This document shows, piece by piece, positions 21,892 to 30,800 of a stretch of DNA of 64,000 bases. The notes beneath the pieces were generated by a model that was not told the origin of the DNA, did no database searches, and worked only from the letters and a program-made list of their open reading frames with translations. Numbering within the stretch: position 1 is the stretch's first letter; each line of letters opens with the position of its first letter. The DNA comes from Bolinopsis microptera. Its lineage: Eukaryota; Ctenophora; Tentaculata; Lobata; Bolinopsidae. Both the position numbers and the translations under genes were made by a program. The stretch spans positions 11,657,113-11,721,112 of the forward strand of contig NC_087081.1 of the NCBI RefSeq assembly GCF_026151205.1, read 5' to 3'.

Positions 21892-24800
21892 CTGCGAATT
21901 CATTTCATTAATGATATCAACTCTAAAATCTAAATGTTTAATGATTCGTTTATTACTCCCTCTCCCTCTCCCTCTCCCTCTCCCTCTCCCTCTCCCTCTC
22001 CCTCTCCCTCTCCTCTCCCTCTCCCTCTCCCTCTCCCTCTCCCTCTCCCTCTCCCTCTCCCTCTCCCTCTCCCTCTCCCTCTCCCTCTCCTCTCCCTCTC
22101 CCTCTCCCTCTCCCTCTCCCTCTCCCTCTCCCTCTCCCTCTCCTCTCCCTCTCCCTCTCCTCTCCCTCTCCCTCTCCCTCTCCCTCTCCCTCTCCCTCTC
22201 CCTCTCCCTCTCCCTCTCCCTCTCCCTCTCCCTCTCCCTCTCCTCTCCCTCTCCCTCTCCCTCTCCCTCTCCCTCTCCCTCTCCTCTCCTCTCCCTCTCC
22301 CTCTCCCTCTCCCTCTCCCTCTCCCTCTCCCTCTCCCTCTCCCTCTCCCTCTCCCTCTCCCTCTCCCTCTCCCTCTCCCTCTCCCTCTCCCTCTCCCTCT
22401 CCCTCTCCCTCTCCCTCTCCCTCTCCCTCTCCTCTCCTCTCCCTCTCCCTCTCCCTCTCCCTCTCCCTCTCCCTCTCCCTCTCCCTCTCCCTCTCCCTCT
22501 CCCTCTCCCTCTCCCTCTCCCTCTCCCTCTCCCTCTCCCTCTCCCTCTCCCTCTCCCTCTCCCTCTCCCTCTCCCTCTCCCTCTCCCTCTCCCTCTCCCT
22601 CTCCCTCTCCCTCTCCCTCTCCCTCTCCCTCTCCCTCTCCCTCTCCCTCTCCCTCTCCCTCTCCCTCTCCCTCTCCCTCTCCCTCTCCCTCTCCCTCTCC
22701 CTCTCCCTCTCCCTCTCCCTCTCCCTCTCCCTCTCCCTCTCCCTCTCCCTCTCCCTCTCCCTCTCCCTCTCCCTCTCCCTCTCCCTCTCCCTCTCCCTCT
22801 CCCTCTCCCTCTCCCTCTCCCTCTCCCTCTCCCTCTCCCTCTCCATAATAATAAGATTGACTCACCAATTCCATCACACTGTAGAAACATGTCTCCCATC
22901 ATAATTTGACTGCTTGTCCCACTTCCAACCGGATGTCCAACTCATTTGACCATTGTATCCCATTTTACGACAAATAGCGTCAGCTGAGGAATCATTGAAA
23001 TCAATGGAGGGACAAACTGTTCCTCCATTGAAGATCAGCAACCCAAGAATTCCAGCGCCAACATTATGACCATCCGTATCTACTAAACTAAACCCTGCGA
23101 ATTCATTTCATTAATAATATCAACTCAAAATGTTTAGTGGTTCGTTTATTGATAAATAAATCCGGATTTTCAGAAACCATAGCCACCCACCCCCCCCCCC
23201 CCCTTCAGCGGTTTGTCGAAGGTCAAAAGTCAGTGTAAAAGTTGTGGCCTTAGAATTTTCATGAAGGTTCATTTTATTTCATTATGTGGCTTGTGTAAAT
23301 GAACCATTAATTCTTTCTTACGAATATACTCATTACTACAACAACAACAACAACATGGCGAACCTAGCAAGCTAGGAACGAGGGGCCGATTTCCTTTTCG
23401 TGTAGCGCTCGGCCACGTCCTTTCGGTACAGATTTCCCTGCAGCATAGTCGGGACGCTGGCCCAGGCATATGCACTCGTGTTATTTTCGCAGCTCTAATG
23501 AAAGCCACAACCATTTACACCATGGTTTGATGAGTGACGGCTGCCCTTCAGTTTTTGAGATTTTGGCCCAACGGGGATTCGAACTCGCAACCTCCAGGCC
23601 AGTAGACAGGCGGATTAACCAACTGAGCCACTGAGCCACTCATTACTCATATCCAAATTTTATAAATTTTGTACGCTGATTATGATTGAAAACTTGATTT
23701 GATTTTTAAAATTCGTTTTTTTGAGTCTTTTCTAAAATTTGGGTTGATTTAACTTACCCCCAGTATTATGAGAGCTAATCAGATCAACGACCGCTCCTTA
23801 TTTCATGGAGTTCATGGATCACTTTGAGGTCTGTATCATGTGATAAACTCGCAATATCCCACGTGATATCTTAATTAATGTAGAAGATTATCTTGTGCAC
23901 GTGTGAACTATCTGGTCCTTTAAAACATAATGAATCTTGTAGAACTAAGTATAACTAAAGCATTCCATTTTTGGTGGTGGCTGAGTACCGTCTAGAACCA
24001 AAGTTATTAAGGATGGGTCCTCTCAACCCACTCCAGTAATAAATGAGCTCCAATCACCACAGGGTGTTGTTAATTTTTGCGATTATTTGAACACAGAATC
24101 CACAGTTAGGTAGATACTGAGCTGATAATCATAGAGAATGTGTAGTATAGACTTACCTTCCATATAAAGTTAGTTTCATTAAAAATATTGATATTTCACT
24201 AATATATGGGCCAAAATCGATCAATTTGGTGCGTATGCCCAAATATGGGCATATGGTTTTTCGCTCAGAACTCAGTCATTTTTTGTCTAATCTTGATAAC
24301 AAGAATTTCGCCGCGGTTAAACCAAGCACGATCAAATTTCCCTACCATGTACCATTAATTCTTTTGAGTGAAAAGTGTGACTGGAAAAAAAGTGCACCAT
24401 ATTTACATACTATGTTATTATAAATAAGTGGGATTTGTGTATGGTAAAAATTGACGATTTATTTGACCAATGCAGCGCCGCGCATCAACAATAAATGAAT
24501 CCAGAAAATTGCGGAAAATAACTTTGCGAAGGAGGAATTTCACTGCAATTAATTAACACATGGCTAGCGTCGCGCGCAGCATAACAGACGCTTCCTATAC
24601 ACTTAATTATAGGGGAGTGGTCTATATTGCGAAGGAGCAGACTTTTGTCGTCATCGCAGGTCCATCGGGCCACCTCATATATCCAAACCCGATTACTTAT
24701 TCCCTACGATATTTTTGCCTTCGGCAAGAGTAGGGAAAAAATTCATATACGAGTTCAGGGGACCACTAGCTACAACTACAAGTAGAGCACCTAAAATCTG

Positions 24801-27800
24801 GGTTTTGGGCATGTTCATTGTTCAGGGTATTTGGCTAAATTGGGCCTAATTTGGACCAAATATGGGCGTGGATGCTCCACTGGCACCATTTTGCGGTTGG
24901 GGTCTGGGACCCCCTCAAAAGTTCGGTCACCGGTCCTAGTTTGTTGGTCAACTGCTATCTCGAAACCAAGTTTCACAAAAAAATCAGGGTGAACCGAGGG
25001 CGAAGGACACAGTAGCAGAAACCTGTCTAACCCTAAAATGGTGTCAAGAGGCACTTATCAAGTTAATATATTGATATTATTACAAACACTGTCCCCACAG
25101 TGTTTGCAAGAATCAATACTTTAAGAATATCAATACTTCAATATTAACTAGTTTTAATAATATTGTTTGACGCTTTTCAATACTCTTTAATATCTCGAAG
25201 CTATTTGAAAAATATCTCACCTGGTACTGGGTTACAAGTTGGTGGATTGTTGAAGGTTGGATATGGTCCAGTCCCACAAGTTAATGTTGCACTTCCATTC
25301 AGTAACAAGTTCTCATCAGCACATTCCACTGTTACTAGTTCTCCTTCAAGTACAGGAAGAGTATCATCGGTTGTGAGATGTGATGGGATTATTGAGCAGC
25401 CTGAGCGATTTTTAGTCTATAGTGTATTTGAATCATTCCGCTATAGCTGCGGTTTAGTTAGACCAATCTTACGAATTCCCCACCGATCAGTGGATATTTT
25501 TTTTCGTTTTATGGTATTGTAAATTTATGTATTTGATTCTAAGTATAACATATTGTGATAATGACTTATTATTGTCTTTGGATAATTTTCTGTTAATACG
25601 CCACAACTTCTTACCTTGGAATTTTTGAGCTATCTTGTAATCAGTCACAACTGTAGAGTCACCAAGTATCTTCACGGTGCTAGTTGTGTGGCTCCAAATC
25701 GTTGAACATAAGGAATTTTGAGAACTTTCAAATGTGTAGTCAACCATATTGTGGTTACCGCAGTCTATTAAAAGTCTACCAGCGAAAAATTCAAATTTCC
25801 AATTTGTTTCAGTACAATCGAATGAGATACTATCTTCGAAACTCATGCAATCAGTCATCCAGGACAACTCATCAATTCCAGGTTTGGCTGGTAATAATAA
25901 GAGGCCCATATACGCTTTATCTGTGTCGCTGTTCGTGTAGTAGAAACTTAATCTAATATTGCCCTCGTCTTGTTCTGCAACAGATGATGTGTTGAGATAC
26001 AAAATTTGCTCAGCTGAGTTGAAAGCTCTATCAACAGTGTACTCGTGTTTGATCCAACCTGTTGATTTAAATAAATAAAGTCTGATCGCTATACATTTTC
26101 TTGTCTTTAATTAAAATCTTCTGATTATTAAAATTAGGTTAAGAGAACCTAATATTTACTAAAAGAATGAAGTAAAACAATATTTTTCCTTCCCGACAGC
26201 CATAACTATAAGTACTCCTAAGAGGGAAGTCTTTTAAGATTTTATTTGTTATTTGTCAACAGCTTTCACAACTTTTTTTAGTTGTCCACATGAGCAGTGA
26301 GCTCTCAGCTTGAATCTATTTGTATCCTTAGTAAACCTCTAGCGGTTATTATCGATCACACGTTAACTAAATTGGCTCATGACTTATCAGACAATTAACG
26401 GTTGAACTTAAGCTTTAACTTACCTAAGCTATAATTATCTGCGGATTGCAGGTTGCATGTTTACGTTTTTTCTTTTAATTTTATGTCGAGGCGGAAAAGG
26501 TGCAGGAGACCACCTACTCCACGATGGCATCTGATACAATACAATACAGTATTAGGCCAAAACCCATTTTTCCACTGTCCCGTGTTGCGACTACAGCACT
26601 TAAAATATAAAAAAATCGGTTTCTGATTGGAGTTAAGAGCTTAAATTGGGCAGTAAAATGATTTAGTGGGGTAAAGCCTAGTTTCAACGTCATCAGGAAT
26701 CAGGCTGTGGAGTTAATAAACCAAAAGCTTGCAAATAGACAAAAGGCTTGCAAATTTCTCCATCTAGAAAAGCCAGTTTTTTTCAAAGCAACAGCTCCAA
26801 GTTGGCGTTTACAATAATGCAACGCGAGTAATCTCGCAGCTACAAGGGGTATAAGGGTAGGCAAGGCTATGACATTTTTATGCTAACTAGTGGTACCCAC
26901 TACTGGAGGTGAAGTAAACTGTTTACTAAACATTGTAATAGAACATCGGTTTTGTGATTATTACGCTGTGTTTAGAGTGTGTTACGTTTTAACGGGCTGT
27001 TTATATCTTGATGCGATTAAAACTGCAACTTTCGAAGAACACTGTTACACTGATCCCTGTGACCACGGGCTTCATAGAAAGAAAAACTAACTAGAAAACC
27101 CGTGGTCACAGGGAGGAAAGTAATAGTAATATTCTGTACCGCATAACTGAGCTATAAGTTGGAACTATAGTGTTGACCCTCGGGTAAGTCACATATTTCT
27201 CTTCGTGATCCTCTCCCTCCGGGCATGGATAAGACACGCGGCCAAGGTTCTGTCCCTCCTTGTCGAGACGGTGGTGTGCTTATGATCGAAACTGCTTCAC
27301 TAGAATATCCAGTAAGTTATACCATTAACCTTCTATTATAGACAATTATATAGGCAATATGATACAACTCTGTTTAGGGATTCTAGGCGGAGACACCTCT
27401 TCTTGCTGATAGCTCACTGTTAATTTATCAAACCTTAATAATAATAGGATTCTACAACTTACCAACATGACAAGACATCATCTATGTAGTGATACAATTT
27501 CATTCATAATATTAATACTAATACTATGCACAGTTGCAATTTGCATCATACGCAATACATAAGTGTCCCTGGCATCTCTCACGATCACATTTCCTTTTTA
27601 CGAAAATCCTTGAGACCTTACAATTTTACGACGATTAAAGAAAAGACAATGTAAAAGTTATCAAGATGTATAGTTAACCCATTAGGGACGACGAGTTTTA
27701 AAGTTTGCCGATTTTGATGCCGTTTAACATACTAGGTCACTTTACAGCAAAAATGAGATATCCAAAAAAGCTAATCTGTATCTCGTTTACTTTAAAAGAT

Positions 27801-30800
27801 ACAGTTATGGGCGTAGCTCTTTGATGAGTGATAACTGCCCTTCAGTCGGCCCTGGATCTCAGAAGGGCTACTCAGTTGTCAGCCACCGTGGTTTGTGTGG
27901 AATTAAGACCTACGAGTGTCTTTCTTGATGGTGGAACAGCATGATACTGATAATTAATTAACGACGTGGTTCAACTTCCGAGTGGGTCGTTATTGACCCA
28001 GTTGATCGATTCTAAAAGTTAAATCAACGTACAGGAGTAATGACCAAGATATAACATGTTTTTATACTAATATTTGTAAACGTTTGACAACATTGTATTT
28101 ATTTAATTAATTTTTGGTCCTAGTGGGTCGCTAATGACCCATTTAACCGATTTTTCGCAGTTTAAATGATGATAATCACTTGCTGAGAGGCGATTTTGCA
28201 CTTATGATGTCATGTTTTAGGCTGATTTCAAGAAGTTATATGGACATATGTAGTAATAAGCAAGTGAGTCGAGTGGGTCGTTAATGACCCAAATTCTTAA
28301 TTTTTTAAAGTTTAAGTCACACAGTATTGACCATATGTTTTTAACTTATGCTACAGTTTTTATTTTATCCTAACGTCTTTGTTTCAGAAGTAATAGCCGA
28401 AAAACCGTGATGGGTCGTTTGCGACCCGGACGAGTGGGTCGTATGCGACCGCAGTTAGTAAACAGCGTCTAGCTCTGTTTGTGAACATCTGATTATCACG
28501 GGCTTTTAATTTGTCTCAAGGAAATCGTTGCCCGCACCTATTTTGTTCTCAAAAAAATAAGCCTACATAAAGTTTTAATGTCCCAATCAAGGCAAGAAGT
28601 TAAGTGACATATTTTCCAATTATGACGACTAATTAGCCTAATTATTTAATTGTTAGTGATTAATTGGGTCTCGACTGGAAAGTCAATAATGTAGCCCAAT
28701 AAATTTTGAGCATATGTGCGAAAGATTTGTGGCGTTTAGTATTTTGGGTTGTCCTCTATAGCCTCTAGAAAAGGTGGGTCGTAAACGACCCTATCGTCCC
28801 TAATAGGTCAAATGAACGTGATTTTAGCGGGAAGGGTAAAAGAAAGAGTAAGAGAAAGTGATTTTATTTATTATGTATTTTCAGAAGTAAAAGTTGTTGG
28901 ATCGTGTGCAAAGTTTTAGGGTGATTGCTCAAAAACTGTAGATCTAGAAGATAAATTCTTTGACTCGATATACAGAATACAATTTAAATTACTAATACTC
29001 ATCACTCATAACTATAAGCGCTGACATTGACCACTGACCAGCTATAAATTCGGTTGATTGACGATGTCAACCCTTCCAGATCGTTGCTCTGCAACCATCT
29101 TCGATGCGTAGAAGAATGCTAGTTTGCGCGGCGCGTCGAAGCGGCGAAGTCCTCCAAGTCCAATAATTATAAATTCGGCTATTTCCATGTAGACACCCCC
29201 TGCCCCCTCAAATGTCCTCGAATAAAGCTTTGGAATAAAAACTGTTAGCTTCCACCCTGTGACCACGGCCCCCCTAGTTACCTGTAATATCCAAACTTGA
29301 GATTTTGTACTTTGTTAATCCGTCGTCAAAGGAAAAGTTTATCACCTCTTTGTTTTTTTTCCAAATATTTCTCCAAAAAATCGCCCTCGTGCACACTGCG
29401 TTGGAAGGTTCGAAAGTGATCAGCAACTCATCGTTGCAACTGATCTTCAAACCATTTGTTCCAAGCATTTCTACTTTGAAGATCCTAAAGCCGTCATCAT
29501 CTTTAGCGGGCAAATCAACAGGAGGGACTTGACTTGGAGAGTCAAAGTCCGTACACAAAAGGAAACCATACTTTGGTGGATCTGAGAAGTTTAATACGAA
29601 AGATCCTGTCTTGTCACCGGCATTGTTTTCATAGTTGATTCTCAAATCTTTGCCACTTCCAATCGCCAGATCAGTCTTCATATAAACATCCGCTCGGTTG
29701 GGAATGTCAATATCTCCCATGAACGGTTTGTCCTTCCATTGATCTGAAACTGTGGTGTTTAAAAGACATATGACAGTTAAAAATTCAAAATTGCACTTCT
29801 CAGCCGAGTAGAAAATATTGCAGAATCTAGCTTATAAACTAGATAAATATTACCTGGAATACTATTATCATCCCCATCGCCTCCGGATTCCAAACTTGAG
29901 ATTTTGTACACTTTTACTCCGACGTCAAAGGAAAAGTTTATCACCTCTTTGTTGCTTTCCCACGTATTTCTCCAAAACGATAACCATCCCGTGCACACTG
30001 CGTCGGAAGGTTCGAAAGTGATCAGCAACTCATTGTTGCAACTGATCTTCAAACCATTTGTTCCAAGCATTTCTACTTTGAACCTAAAGCCGTCATCATC
30101 TTTAGCGGGCAAATCAACAGGAGGGACTTGACTTGGAGAGTCAAAGTCCGTACACAAAAGGAAACCATACTTTGGTGGATCTGAGAAGTTTAATACGAAA
30201 GATCCTGTCTTGTCACCGGCATTGTTTTCATAGTTGATTCTCAAATCTTTGCCACTTCCAATCGCCAGATCAGTCTTCATATAAACATTCTCTTGGTTGG
30301 GAATGTTGATATATCCCATGAACGGTTTCTCCTGCCATTGATCTGAAATATTGGTGTTTTTAAGCTACACACGACAAAAACATTTTGACACCTTACCTAG
30401 TCAGTGCGATATTTATACTTATAGCGAAGGAATAAAAATGTCCACACAACACGTGTATATTTGTGGTAAACTGATTTATGAATAAGTTTATCACGAAACA
30501 CAGAATATCGAATATACACATATATAGTATATACTTATATAATTGTGTATAAATAATTGTGTAATAAGTAGTTTAAAAGTTTATAAGCCGCCCTTCGTGT
30601 GTTCGTCGTTATTTTAGCAGGTTTTGAGTTGTTTAATCTGTAGAGTCCTCTTTATTTTTGTAGTATGATGATTAATCACTATACACTAGAATAACACGTT
30701 CTCTAGATCAAAATGGCCCTGGATATATATAAAGATTACTCAAATCCCTAACCCTCTACTAGAACTCTGACCCCAACCCTAACTCTAACCCTAACCCAAT

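Noticed and set aside
21880-22909. Very long open frames on both strands (Pro-Leu, Pro-Ser, Arg-Gly and Glu-Arg repeats)
   Set aside because: They are products of the CCCTCT hexamer array, which has no stop codon in most frames.
25615-26058. Active methyltransferase
   Set aside because: Only a loose resemblance to a domain named after an enzyme. There is no cofactor-binding motif, and the context is a secreted modular protein.
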